The notes below the pieces were generated by a model, which searched no databases, was not told where the DNA came from, and worked only from the letters and a program-made list of their open reading frames with translations. The translations under genes and the position numbers were made by a program. From Atopsyche davidsoni (Eukaryota > Arthropoda > Insecta > Trichoptera > Hydrobiosidae): a stretch of 64,000 nt of DNA. The stretch is taken from assembly GCA_022113835.1 (NCBI GenBank), contig JAILWY010000019.1, forward strand, positions 4,302,001-4,366,000, in the 5' to 3' direction. Shown here piece after piece: positions 1-12,258 of this stretch; position 1 is the first letter of the stretch; each line of letters begins with the position of its first letter.

Positions 1-3000
1 AATCGTTGGGTTCATAAGATTCAGAAGTTCTACCCACCCCTAAAACTAATTACAAATTGATTTTGATTGGCAGGTTTTTTTATTACTTAATGTGCAAATT
101 CGAAGATTCCTTTATACAATTGAATAATTAAAATAGGTATCTGACAAATATTAGACGCAGAATAATTTGATTGATATATAACCGCAGATAGATGAAGTCA
201 TATTATTCAAACAATTGAACAAAATGAATGGGTCGTAAAGACGACGCGTTCAGGTGTTATGGGCGACTACCAGCCGTTAGAGCCGCGACTGCGGAGTCAC
301 ACAATAACGTGCTAAATGGACAGGCAAATGGCGGCCACTGCAGCCAACGATACTGCCACCGTAATCATAATTACGGGGCGATGGCTCTGCTTATCTTTCG
401 TAAAACGTTATTTATTACTCTTTTATTGTAACATCGTGAACAATAGTATCATTTCCCCAAATATCATTTATTTATAAAAAAATATATAAATATATTCAAA
501 ACCTTAATTAAATTTCTTAAAACCTTTTTTTATTTAACGTAAAACTAAATAACGCTGCTCGAGTAGTGAGAAATATCACTGTCAATATGAATCCTGGACG
601 AACCCGTTTCAGAATTAAAAATGTAATCGGAAGTAGCATCAGAAACAATGTTACCAAAATACTGGAAAAGCCTTGGGAATCCGCGCAATATGTCCATTGC
701 CTGGCTGCAGACTTTTAATCCGACAACAGTCCTCGTCGACACTGGCAGCCGTTCGGTCCGACCGATCTCCCTAAAGCCATAAACTTTTTTGCAAACAAAA
801 AAATTTAAATAAGCTCCGTTATTGGATTTTCGCATAAGCAGAGTAGGGATGTGAAAGTAAGTGTCGTTTTGTCGATCTAATCAAAGTATTTTGATAGAGA
901 ACGCCAATAACGAATCCATTATTTGTTTCCTTTGAGAATTTTTTTCGCAGATTGTTTGTACTAGTATATTTAGGATTTATCTTGTTATTTCACCTATAAA
1001 TCGATTACCTAAAACGCATGGTTTTCAAATCAAACCGCGATAAATCCATAATGAGAATCTCGTATGGGGAAATGTGCAAAATATGCAAGCTCCAATTCGA
1101 AAATTTTTATAAATAAAAAAAAATATAGCCAAATGCAAAACAGACCAAAATTATAATCTGGTAAGAAATGCTGGATAATATTGGATTACGCAATGAGGGC
1201 GGCCGGCGGGCGAGCCCCGGCGCGAGCAGCGGAGATATTGAATAATAATCTCAGAAGTTTCTGCTTTATCTAATATTGATCAACCAGGTTGAAACACGCT
1301 ACAGATGGAAGACAGAGAAAAATATACCAAACTTCCATTGTAATTTTTTTTACGTTAATTATTAAGAAATTAATAAAATGATCCGGTTTGCAAATAATCC
1401 TACAGCATGCTAATGTCAATACATATCTGGGATCCTATAAATAACGATGACATGATAACGATTATATTTTAGAAAGGAAAATGCATCGGTTGATCAAAAT
1501 TTTAATATGAGATAAAACAGATGTGGCTACAATAAATCTCAAATTTAACGCCAGATGTCCCCTTTTCCAGTAAAAAAAACACTAGGATACTTCATACAAT
1601 AAGATTTTGGCATAAAAAAAATACGTATGTATACGTTTAATAAAATAGAATTAAATAATATCCAGGCATGCCGGGATAAAAGTTCGTATGAAAACTTGCA
1701 CAAACGGTCGCGTTCAAAATAGAACCTCCATATTTGTATTGTAAAAGTTCTTTCAGGAAAACTTTCATTTAAAAAGAAAAATATATAATTTGAATAGGAA
1801 AAATCGAATCTCTCGCACAGAGGGACCGATCAGCGTTGTTGCCGTCCGGGGCCAAGTGGGAACTCTCACGTGCGAATGCCCAATATCGAATCTGAGTCCA
1901 CGTACGAGTATACCTGTTCTCCGAGAACATTGGAAGTTCTACTATGTCGATTGGCCCTCCGCTGCGCAGGAGAATACAAATGACAGTGGATTCTAGGCAT
2001 TTTTCATGTTAGAACTAAACTTTTGAGGTTATGCAAGATTTCACTTAATATAAAAAAACACTAAGAATATTGACGAGAAAATTAAAAAAAGGGCTGGAAA
2101 TTGGATTTATATGTTGATGGTGAATTCGCAAAGGCTGCATTGGAGCACGTTTATGGCGAGCTTAAATCTCCTAAGCTTACGTCTTGTTTCCTTAAAAATT
2201 ATTGCAAATTGTTTAAAAGACTAATTCTCAAACCTCTTTTTTCAATCCGTAAAATATCCACTCTGAACTGTAAGCGATTGTGTCACTGAAAATTGAAAGA
2301 TGCGGAATGAGCATCAGACTATGTTGTTTTTCATATTTCTACTCTGCATGACATAATATGTGGTAATTTTAACTAATTGCCACAGCACAAAATAATACCA
2401 AAAAAAAAAGGTAAAACATTTTGATCACATTCAAAAGTAAGTGGCCAACTGCCAATGAAGATAGATGTCGCGAAAGGTAGCTTATAATGTAAATACAAAT
2501 GGATTGTCTTTTTTAATTCGTCAAGTTCTTGCCACTTAATATTTTACTAATCGATCTTCAGTTTTCAACTAAATCTAATATTGACTATATTGTATATCAT
2601 CAGCCTACACACATAATGTATATAATAAATAAATCAGAGAATTTTTCGTTATAATCACGCAAGTGGAAAATCATTTTGAACGATAGGTGGGAGAAAAAGC
2701 ACACGCAAAAATGGCCCACGATAAAAGAAATAAACCTGCTGTCATTTTTACCGTGAACTAACGAGGTAGTTATAACACGCATTAACACTTAGATATTTAT
2801 ACAACCGACATATTGGAGATGTTTTAACACTCGGCGGAATGTGTTTACTTCGCGGATATACGATAAAAAATGTATTGCTTGCTGTATAACGAATAAACCT
2901 GTTCATACTTCACCATAACCGAATTATTCAAAAGGAACGAATTGTTGGCAAACTACAAAAACGATTATTTCAAATATATCTGCACCCATCGTAAATACTA

Positions 3001-4131
3001 GGCCATAAGAGATTCAAAACATGTTTCGCCAAAAAAGAGCGTAAACAAAGACAAATGCTGTCAAAATGATAATATGGGAACAAAGCGTTAAAGATAATCG
3101 TCAACAACACATAAGACTTGATAACACCATAAAATGTAAGCATAAACGTAAAGATTGACGTTATATGATAAAAATATTAATTTTTCTACGAAAAATTCGG
3201 TGTATTATTTTACCTACCACCAATATTTCCAGGAGGTACTTTCACCCGCACTAGTTGCATGTCCCGGCCTCGGCCGCGGCTCGTGGCCGAGGGGTGCGTG
3301 ACGCACGCCCTTCAGGCGGGACGGGCCTTTACGACCCGCGCAAATGCGATCACATATTTTTAAATTATTTCTGCGTTTTGTATACACATCCATATAGCCA
3401 CTTTAAAAATAAATAAACAACTCCAATACGCTTACGTAAGGTCAGAAAATAACTCCTAAGTCTTGAAATATGACCTCAACGCTTGCACGGATATCCACAA
3501 TATTGGGGGCGAGAATTTTAACGCTGAATTTGCCAAAGTTATAGAATATGAAATACTATGCAGGTTCATTAAAACGCGACCACCTCATAGCTCCACGAAA
3601 CCCGAGGGAAGAAATAACAAGCCCCGGCGACACCCGGGTGATGGATGGGTCCGCGCCAAAACCGGCAGCTTCTGGAAAGTTCGACCCTAGGAGAGCTCCA
3701 ATGGAAACAAGCCATTTTTTTAAATTATGTATTTTTAGACAATACCTATACATAATATCATCAATTTCAAGATGGATTAATACGCCAGTCAGTGTCTGGA
3801 AAAGTTATTTTCTACCATAATTTAATATTTTAAGTTTGGCAGAATGTCATAGTTGGCTAAAGCAGCGAGATTTATAATATATATAAAAAGCTTCCCTCTC
3901 ATATGACAAATCCATCAATCGATTTTGATAACGGACGTAGTGTGAAAAAAACCTTTTTTTATTTCGAAGCATCAGAAAAGATTAACGATTTCGTTATCGT
4001 GTCGAGTGACTAAGATCCTTAATGCAAATGTCCAGAGACCTAACCGCGAGCCATCGCGTCCATTCTAACGGCACGGCACGATGCGGCGACCGATAAGCCT
4101 CGGCTAGCGGAGAAACAGGTGAAGCACTCAC
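1..4131. other. hnRNP L intron with small GC-rich islands
   Basis: No exon could be assigned here. AT-rich background is interrupted by a GC-rich patch at 1196-1240, a palindromic GC island at 3255-3350 and a GC-rich patch at 3590-3700. Short open segments at 545-835 and 1790-1996 match nothing I recognise. The region is read as intronic because the gene continues to the left. Confidence 0.5.
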
Positions 4132-7100
4132 CACAGTGATGGGGTAGGCCGGGTTCACGATGGTGTACAGCAGGATGTGGTTGGGCCGGGCGGGGGGCTC
4201 GTGCCTCTTCCGCCGAGGCTCGCCTCCGTATGAACCGCCGTTGCTCTGTAATAATAAATTATATTTATTAGGGATTTCACACATTTTTATTCGTAGAGGC
4301 AGACAAACACCTCGTTACAAATTCATTTTCAATATTACATAAAATAATATTACATATAAACTACCGATTTAACCTGATCCGGTGATGCCAAGGGACGATC
4401 TAAAACGATGATGACATTGTTGTCATAACTTATAAAGAGATATATCTTCGCCTAATTTGAACAATCGCATAAATTACCATTAGTTTGAATGACTATCCTT
4501 CAGCAGTAGCAGTTCCGCCAGCTGTGTGGAAATTTCAAAGATGAGAACTATTTTAATATAATTTTCATAATAAAATCAAAACAATTACGTCCAATGCTAT
4601 TTACGATTCTGATACAAGCTACTTGGAAAATGATAAGCGTATAAATTAAACTAAAATGTATGAACAAATCAGTTAATTAAAACCTAACCCTCAGCTACTA
4701 AAGTGTGTGCCAATTTCAGTTGTATTCATACGTTTCCGCGCATGATGCGAATGCATTGCAAAGCGACAGATACGAATCGCAAGTCGAACACTCCGTTACC
4801 GGGAGAGCCCTGCTGGCAACGTTCGCCCTTCCCCGCCTCGACGTCACCCTCAACATTTAAGGAGCAATCGCGTACACATCGCATGATTAAATAGCAGTTC
4901 GACATTTATATTTAACGAAGTCATTTCCATGAAGCGCGCAATGTACGCATCGCCAAGAAATTACTCACACCGGTTTTCGCGCATTACGTTCGATACATGT
5001 AATTTTCTTTCAAGAAAATAGTAACAGTAAGAGTACCGAGTTTAGCGCATGTACATAGGTAATACTCCCTGCGTATAAATGAGACGTAGACGTAAGGCAA
5101 GAAATTCTCCTCGGGAAAGTAGACACGAGGCACAATAAATCCACTGTTGCATTTTTTAGCAGACCATCGTAAAGGTTACATTAGCGGGAGTTCTGAGGTG
5201 CGGGCGAAGAACATTCTTCCGCGGATACAAATTGGATTAATAACTACGAGACATAAATGAAAAAGAGCTAAACTCGCCTTTTGTAAAACCAAATATCTAC
5301 TGTGAATACATATTTCCGAGTTATGCCCAAAATAACGTAAGACCAATGAGAACGGAAACCGCCGCAGTGCGAAGGCATGTGACTAATTGTTTAGAATTTT
5401 AAATTATTCAGATCCATCCTTCAAGGTTATAAGTTTTCAACTGTTTCAATGGTTTGCTATTTTTGTTGGTTTTAGTCCATAATAATTAGTTCTGCCTGTT
5501 ACAGAACATAGTATTTTTCAAAAATTAAGGTTAGCGACACATAGTCAGCAACAATTTAATCCATTGCAAGTCAATCGACATTGAGCATTTGAAAGTTCAG
5601 AATGATCGCCGGTTCGAGTTAGCTCACTTCTAGTACAGGGTAGTCGGAATGACACATCCCCTGTTGCATATTTGAGTGTTAATTCCAGCTGAAGGCCTCG
5701 CGGGCGCATGGAGCAAAATTGTGTTTTTATTTCCACTTTTCTGGGTTCAAAATCCGTGTACAGAAGTATGTGCTGCATTATTAAATAGCGCCGGGTCGGC
5801 TGAACAGCACGAGCGGCACTGCCACCTAACAAGTTTCTGAGCAAGTCCCGCGCAACGATACCACGAGCATACCTTCGGCATCTACTCACAGACATAATTA
5901 TCATGTTTTTGAGCGTAACAAAAATTTCAATGCACAACTTGTTCTGCTGTAATAACGCACACGTGTATTAAGAAGAGCAAGCAGTACGTTCGTCCTTTTC
6001 CAGGATGTTATACCGGCATTTCTTACTAAGCATCGAGCTTATCTAGTATTCCCACAGTATCCGAATCAAAGTTCCCCACTAGTTAGTTCTACAAATGGAT
6101 AATTGGTAATTATTCGATATGTATTGAAGACCGCTTGGAATTCACGTGCCCATCATAAGTTTCGCACAAAATTATCCACAAAAACTAACACCAAAATAAA
6201 GTTTACCTATCTGCGTAATAGGACATAATCTACGCAAAATGCATGTCTGTATTTATTTTCTCGCTTATAGTGTAAACACAAACATATGTTCTGGCTGAAT
6301 CGAAGAACGTCATTGAAGTCAGAGTACTTATAGTTATGGTTATCCATACCTTTTCACAAACTTTGAAACAACCACATCTAGTAGTTTCGCTATGCGACTC
6401 CGTATAAAACGTAAGCATCAAATTATAACCAGTTTTGTGAAACTGTCATCCTTTCATATTCATCCGGGAGAAACGGCGAGTTCCGTATGTAATAGAGCTC
6501 GCCAGCATCTAGCAGACTGACGAGTTAGTCTTAAATAATTAGTTACGTAGGCTTGGTGCAATGTCACATAAATCAATTATGTAGTCATTCTTTTTAATGC
6601 GTTAATACGAAAAAAAAAAAAAAAAAAAGAAAGAAGTTATTTTTACTTTTGAAAATTTTGGTGTCAGATTGAGAGGCAGTTGCGGTAGAAGATAACTAGT
6701 ACTCTTGAATTTCTGAAAATCGAAAATTCTTATTATATGATGGTAATTACCGCAATCAATATATCTATCTATATATATAAAACACAAAAGATGTTTGTGT
6801 GTCCGTCATAGGCTTTGAAACCCGATGTGCCCCAAACCGGTTTCATTTGAAAGGCAATAATACGAAGAATCTTTGAGACTATTAAAACAATGCATTAAAT
6901 ACATTCGATCTATTTATTAAGTCGATTTTCGACATTTTCCATACAAAAATTTTCAACATTTGTAAAGTCATCATTCCTCGAAAAAAAATTGAAAAAAGAA
7001 CATTGTGAAGATCGCGCTTAAAACAAAATCATTATCTGTAATTCACAACAGAGAGTTTTATCATTTGTGGTTATCAAAAAAATATATATATCAAAAAATG

Positions 7101-9270
7101 GCACCGAAAAGAACTGCAATTGGAAAAAATACAGCAGATTCGAAACGAAAAAGAGCAGCTGAAACTGTCGGAAAACGTAAAGTGCATACAGAGTCAAATA
7201 GGTTGAGAGAGCGGCAGTCAAGAGCTGTAGAAACACAAGAACAACATGAAGCACGTCTAGAACAAGTTCGAATCATAGCTACTACAGCAAGAGCTGCTGA
7301 AACTCCTCAACAACATGAAAACAATGTGTGGCCACATACGAGTGGCCCAATCGATACATAGAATCGATTTTCAGTTGGCGGCATTCAATTATGACAAAGA
7401 CTGCGACTACAGTAATCATCCGAATCTTGTAATTGGGCCGATGAGTTCTCTTTGTTTTTTTATTTTATTTTATTTTTTAACAAATAAAAAATCTATTTTA
7501 TTTCGATATTTAGCGTAGTAGCACGCGCCAGGTATCCGCTAGTTTACTATTTATTCGGATGAGATTGTCGTTTCGTGAAATAACCTTTCTAGAAAAATAA
7601 CGTTAGATTTTTATCGCATGACGGATCACGGGTTGCGATCGACGAGAGAACAGCGGGCGCGTTCAAGCTGGCCGGAGCGCACTCCCCCCCGCATGGTGCT
7701 CTCCGTTCGGAAAAACTCACAATAAGCGCGGTAGAGCTTTTGAGCCCGTAGAAATACACCAAATTGAGGTAGAATATTCTTTTTAAACCCAATGAACACT
7801 GAACCAGAGGAGCCGAGCACATGCGGAGACACCTGAGAAGCGCCACGGCCAGGTGTGACCATCGACGTAACATTCGCGTTTGAAAAATCACAACAGTTAA
7901 TAGAACCATTCGTCCAAGAAACCGAAACAAATGTGAACTACTATAAAGGAATATTACATAAATAAAACCAAACAATGTATTTGTAAATACAAAAGATAGC
8001 AAGACAAATACACCAAAAATATAGATAAATTAGCTATTCAAATTTCATGTTTGTGTTATCTATAATGTTGTTTTAGTGCAAATCACTTAGAAATTAATGT
8101 TTTAAGTATTATTTAATTTTAAATACGTAGCCAAGTGCGGATATGTCAAGATTATTTTCTCTCGGAAGAATATAGAAGACAGCTCTTGCAAATGAGTTGT
8201 TGAATATTGTATTTAAAAATCGTTGATTTTCTCCACTTGGGAGTTCTTCAACCCCTGGTAAAGGATCCATTATTATTTCAACAACTACAAAAAAACTAAA
8301 TAGCTTTAAAAAAACAATATTCATCAAAAGATTATTAAAAGCTAAAAAATAATTCGGCTTAATCCGTAAACTGAACAATCAATCATAGAATAAATATGGG
8401 TTTATCTAGCTTGTTACGTTAAATATGTCGCATTAGATATATTTTTAGTGCTATTTCTAAAGCCCAAGTAAGAGTTAACAATATCAAGTAGCAGTAACCA
8501 ATAAACACTGGCTCAGCACACAGCCGCCAACCTCCTCTGAGGAGCGGCACCTGAAGAAGAAGCGGTATTAAAAAAAATGCTATCGGAGTATCAGTTGTTA
8601 TTGAAAATAAGTGGCACGACTAGCTAACTGTAAACAATCATCAATTAAGTAAATTTATAATGTATTACTTCCACAAGTAATACTATCATAGAAAGTCAAC
8701 ACCTAAGTTTCAAATGAGGTATTAGAAGGTGCAAATTTCAGAGCCACACGTGACATTCTTGGGAAAGCTAACGTTTGGTAACAGGTGATTCCTAAAGAAA
8801 CTTGACAAGCAAACTGACCATAAATCGTTCAGCAGATTATGACATAATTATGAAACATAATTACACTGAACAATACGCATGACAATATATAATCAAAAAG
8901 TTAACGGAGACTAACTTTCTGTCAAAAAAAAGCCCTTCGATAATCGAGAGATGTTTTTGAACGTATTTTCATATAAACAATAACACCCGTGTTGGCAGGT
9001 CGCCACTAAAATTAAAAACCATTTGTTCGTTTTATTAAATAAACTTTTCTACATTACGGAACAAATGTATAGCTAGAAAACATTGCGAGATTAATCGTAC
9101 GCCTCCATCTATCACTCGGCCATTTTATCGTTTCTTGACATGATAAAAACTTACAACCATAATTTATAGATTTAGTAATCAATTTAAAAGATAAAACTTT
9201 TACTTACACGTTCTACATCCATATCGTTTCCGGTACAAAGTCTTTTATTGCCACTTCCATTGTACGCCAT
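1..9270 (-). CDS. sm: hnRNP L / smooth gene, 5' part (partial, runs off the left edge)
   Basis: Two coding exons of an RRM protein of the hnRNP L family (smooth in Drosophila), nuclear regulators of alternative splicing that bind CA-rich RNA. The start exon is 9208-9270 and the next recognised exon is 4132-4245. Both are in phase 0, so they join to give MAYNGSGNKRLCTGNDMDVE, then R, then SNGGSYGGEPRRKRHEPP and PNHILLYTIVNPAYPITV. The last stretch is the beta-1 strand opening of the second hnRNP L RRM. I found no exon for a first RRM between them. The remaining RRMs would lie left of base 1. The 4.96-kb intron between the exons contains a Helitron, and the intron after 4132 continues past the window edge. 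Family assignment is good; completeness of the exon set is not established. Confidence 0.8.
3255..3350. other. GC-rich island with inverted repeat
   Basis: About 95 bases of very GC-rich, CpG-rich DNA in an AT-rich intron. It contains the inverted repeat CCTCGGCC ... GGCCGAGG around a 9-base spacer (near 3275-3299) and a second short palindromic run, GCGTGACGCACGC. The minus strand is open in one frame but resembles no RRM exon. It could be an alternative promoter or first exon, or a transposon scrap. Confidence 0.4.
4132..4245 (-). CDS. sm: hnRNP L / smooth exon opening an RRM
   Basis: A 114-bp exon of 38 codons in phase 0. The acceptor reads TTATTACAG just above 4245 and the donor is GTGAGT just below 4132. 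It encodes a Gly/Arg linker (SYGGEPRRKRHEPP) followed by PNHILLYTIVNPAYPITV. The last part is the diagnostic opening of hnRNP L RRM2, where the family has a Leu-Leu-x-Thr-Ile-x-Asn-Pro core. It is GC-rich against its AT-rich intron, as expected for a conserved exon. Confidence 0.85.
6768..7542 (+). mobile_element. Non-autonomous Helitron remnant
   Basis: The left end reads A|TCTATATATATAAAAC (start 6768) and the right end reads GTATCCGCTAG|T (end 7542). These fit the Helitron rules of a 5' TC, a 3' CTAG and insertion between A and T. Just inside the left end is the GTGTGTCCGTC stretch often seen in insect Helitrons. Inside is a piece of the element's own coding region (7098-7480). The length of 775 bp is far short of an autonomous element. 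The insertion sits in the first hnRNP L intron on the opposite strand to the gene. Confidence 0.6.
7098..7480 (+). pseudogene. Helitron protein N-terminal fragment, frameshifted
   Basis: From the ATG at 7098 the frame gives a basic, Arg/Ala/Glu-rich stretch with repeated RAAETPQQHE / RAVETQEQHEARLE units, as seen at the N terminus of insect Helitron Rep-helicase proteins. Around 7315-7340 the match moves to another frame, which continues as FQLAAFNYDKDCDYSNHPN and then LVIGPMSS. This resembles the conserved segment preceding the Helitron zinc-finger region. The frame break and the lack of any Rep or helicase motif mark it as dead. Confidence 0.5.
8516..8565 (+). repeat. Dispersed repeat with hammerhead-like core, copy 1
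   Basis: The block CCAACCTCCTCTGAGGAG, then GGCACC and TGAAGAAGAAGCGG, is nearly identical to a block at 18365-18398. CCTCCTCTGAGGAG is itself palindromic. The CTGAAGA that follows fits the CUGANGA half of a hammerhead ribozyme core, but the GAAA partner is not evident here. Confidence 0.45.
9208..9270 (-). CDS. sm: hnRNP L / smooth coding exon 1 (start codon)
   Basis: The ATG complement is at 9268-9270 in a favourable context (an A-run then ATGG). It encodes 21 residues, MAYNGSGNKRLCTGNDMDVE then R, and ends at a consensus GTAAGT donor (complement at 9202-9207). The short polar N terminus with a basic patch is typical of the family. Confidence 0.75.
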
Positions 9271-9420
9271 TTTTTAGAAGAAAGGGTACACCTCGCGCAA
9301 CCGACCCTCGGGATTGACTGACCGAAAGACACTGAAACGAGTACAGAACAAGCGGCAAGCGCTTTTCACAGAGACTGAAATTTGAGGCCAGCCCGCGTTG
9401 TTCTACTTAGCCTATATTTT
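9271..9420 (-). promoter_or_regulatory. Probable hnRNP L promoter / 5' UTR region
   Basis: About 150 bases directly upstream of the start codon are GC-richer than the flanks and contain several CpGs, while the DNA beyond 9420 is AT-rich. No TATA box or initiator could be placed with confidence. Inferred from position and composition. Confidence 0.4.
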
Positions 9421-10879
9421 TCAGTGCTGCCATACTAAGAACTTATTTTATGGCACAACCACAAATTTTCCTAACGCACACCAATCTTAAAAATCTTAAG
9501 AATTAAATTGAGAAAATCATTATGAGTAACGACACAAAAATATAATTTTTACGAGCTTCATGAATTCATGACTAAGCACCAAGAAAATATTTTTTAAATA
9601 GCATACTTTAGACTAATAAAGATCCAAAAATCCATACTTTGAATATGAAAAAAATATCAATATTAATCTTTATTAAAAAGCCTAAATAGATTTTATGGTG
9701 AATATTTATATTTCGTTTCACACAAGTTATAATACTGACTATTGTTTCAATAGATAAAAAAAATCTTATTAAAATAAACTATTTTCAATGGTTGGGTAAA
9801 TACAGAAAAAAAGGAAACAAAATGCGAATTGTTTAGTATTATAGAATCAATTATAAATACATAATTCTTATTATAAATAAAACTGCTTTTCTCAATTTTA
9901 TAAAAAAAGTTGTTTTTGATGTAAATATATTTTTTTATTGAATCTTATTTTATTTTTTTAATTGTCTTACTTCAAATAGTACTCTTAATCCACACATTAA
10001 CACTTTCATGGCGACATCAAACACATTATCCAATTTACTTGCGAAAGCACTTCATTCAATTATAATTTATATTATGAATTGAGAAATAATATTTTCTGAC
10101 AAATCTACACACTAAGAACGCGCACATAGATCTGTAAAAAAATAAACAAATAAAACACGAGTGGAAATTAAAATATAACGTACATAGTGATTTGTATCCG
10201 CTTAGGGCCATTGACTAGTTTCTTAGTAAGAGTTAAAATTACCATCATGCATAGAAAAAATACAAGTTTTATGTATTTGACTTTGACAGTGTAAGTGTGT
10301 AGTATTATCATGGTAACTTTTTTGTATGCTTCATGTGGTAACATCTATGGTGATAACTGTCAAATCCCGCGTAAAGAGATCAAATGATCCCAAATCTTCT
10401 TAAGTTACGCATTTATTCAGAAAATTAAGACTGATTTCAATTTGTCTTAATTATATTTTATCCTATTTAAAGATACACCGGATAGTAAAAGTTAGAAACT
10501 GATGCTTTCATTAAAATATGTAAAAGCATTTTTTTCTAAACATCTTTGAGATTATACATGGTGATTGAAAATATATATTTGAATCAATTGTCATGTAACT
10601 TTTTGAGTGTCCAGTCAGATATTAAATAAACTTAACTTTTCCATTAATCCAGGTTTCAGGTATACCGAATCTCCAGCAGTTTGTGGTGTACATATTAAAA
10701 GGACAGACTGGAACGTAAAGGAGTGTATGAAATAGTCTAGCAGTTGATACTTTGGTTAAACAAATTTGGTATTGAATACTTTTAGCTGTCATAATAACTC
10801 TTCAAAAGGTTAAATTACTTTAAATTATCCACTTGCAACCTCTGTGCGTGTCAATGTCAAGGACAAAAAGATCTTTTAT

Positions 10880-11130
10880 TATATCTGTGGTCTGGAATCG
10901 GTTTCTAAGTTAAGACATTGCAGACCAAAATTGGCTTCGTGATCGTCCGGTCGATAGTGACCGACTTGTTGGCCATCCCTGCTATACATAACCTGGAAAG
11001 TTGGGGACAAGCGCTCTTCCGGTTCAGCACGAGATTGTGTTACACTACAAGTTATTTCTTTGTTCTTGACTGACTCGATGCTGATGACTTTCATTTTGAG
11101 GCTATACGCCTCAGCAAACTCTCTGAGGAC
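10880..11130 (-). pseudogene. Unidentified decayed coding fragment
   Basis: The minus strand reads as protein-like sequence: FAEAYSLKMKVISIESV, then KNKEITCSVTQSRAEPEERL, then SPTFQVMYSRDGQQVGHYRP, with codon use unlike the surrounding intergenic DNA. It has no clear start, and upstream frames are broken by stops. It may be a retrotransposon or a retroposed gene fragment. I do not recognise the family. Confidence 0.35.
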
Positions 11131-11384
11131 AGAAAATCTTCTCTTTATGAGAAGACTTTCATCTCAGATACTTCTGAAGTTTACAGCTTGATTCTTCCTC
11201 AGTAGCCTCACTTATCCCTCACTACCCGTCATGATCTCCAGGGTGCATAGCTGCCATTTTAGAGCTAAATTTAGTCCCTTGATGACGGTATCCTACTTTG
11301 ACACGTTTATGTGCATGTGTGTCATCATTGGTTACAGATTAGTCAATTAGTGTTTGAAAGGGAATATATAGTTAACCCTTTGCA

Positions 11385-11470
11385 CTCGAGAGGTGCGGAT
11401 TCCGCACCACACGATGTAATGCCGCAACTCGAGAGGTGCGGATTCCGCACCAATTTGCTTGGTGCGGAAA
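11385..11470. repeat. Subterminal palindromic direct repeats of the piggyBac-like element
   Basis: The unit CTCGAGAGGTGCGG-ATTCCGCACC occurs twice (near 11386 and 11426), and a half copy, TTGGTGCGGAAATTCG, follows. Each unit carries the near-palindrome GGTGCGGATTCCGCACC, able to fold as a hairpin. Repeats inside the TIR are where piggyBac transposases bind, so these are likely binding sites. Confidence 0.6.
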
Positions 11471-11907
11471 TTCGATGTGCGGTGATAACTATTTATGGTT
11501 TTTTATCTGGTGATTTCTTGTTTATGTTTATGTGATCTTGTTCTTTAAAGTTCGTTACTAAGCACTGCCCATATAATTTTACAAAGATCATGTTATCCCC
11601 CTTTCAAACTACGCTAGAATTTCTTATCCAAGATTAGTGCGGCACCATAAAGCGAACTGCATTTTTGGTCTCAGTTCGACCTTGACAGCCATGGCAAAAT
11701 GACTAGATGTGTACCTACCTAATCAACCCATATATTTTTTGCTTGTACTTCTTATCGTAATCATTCATTTAAGGGTCCTTATTTGCTTAAACTTATATTG
11801 CACTGAAGAATAGACTTTTTTCTCCCTCACAATATCAATAACCTTTCCATTCACTTATCGTACCATTATTTTGTTTGCTTTATAATATATAATAATATTG
11901 TGATAAT

Positions 11908-12258
11908 GTGTATCTCACTAAACAGCTGAGAGGAGAACAGCCGCTTAATCACTTGCGGTATATGAAAACCTTAGTTCGGCAATTGACTGGAGATTTTCGT
12001 CAGACACGTGCTAGAGCTTCACTTCAACCTGCGATTCCGAAAATCCGCCTAAGTGGAAGGCTGCATAACATTATAACAGGAGTTAGGAAGGATTACAAAG
12101 TCTGTTCTCAAAAAAATAAACCCGGCAAAAGACATCAAACGACATACTTTTGTGATACTTGTCCCGAAAAGCCGGGCATGCATCTCGGCAATTGTTACAT
12201 GAAATATCATACAAAGCAAAATTACAAAGACTTATGTTTACGAACCTATCTTCTTTAA
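11908..12258 (+). pseudogene. piggyBac-like transposase, C-terminal fragment
   Basis: A 116-codon open frame. It ends with a cysteine-rich zinc-binding domain: DYKVCSQKNKPGKRHQTTYF, then CDTCPEKPGMHLGNCYMKYH. The spacing C..H..C-x2-C..H..C..YH is that of the C-terminal DNA-binding finger of piggyBac transposases. The catalytic DDD domain is missing. The ATG at 11908 is simply the first available start and is unlikely to be used. Confidence 0.7.

Larger units (their letters stand above)
4246..9207. other. hnRNP L intron 1 (4.96 kb)
   Basis: AT-rich intron. It contains the Helitron remnant at 6768-7542, a poly-A run at 6609-6628, a GC-richer unidentified stretch at 7618-7870 that is open in two minus-strand frames, and a dispersed repeat copy at 8516-8565. 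I saw no further convincing exon. Confidence 0.5.

Noticed and set aside
5545..5937. 130-codon minus-strand open frame in the hnRNP L intron
   Set aside because: No recognisable domain, no splice sites at the edges and no clear coding composition. It is most likely a chance frame in a GC-richer patch.
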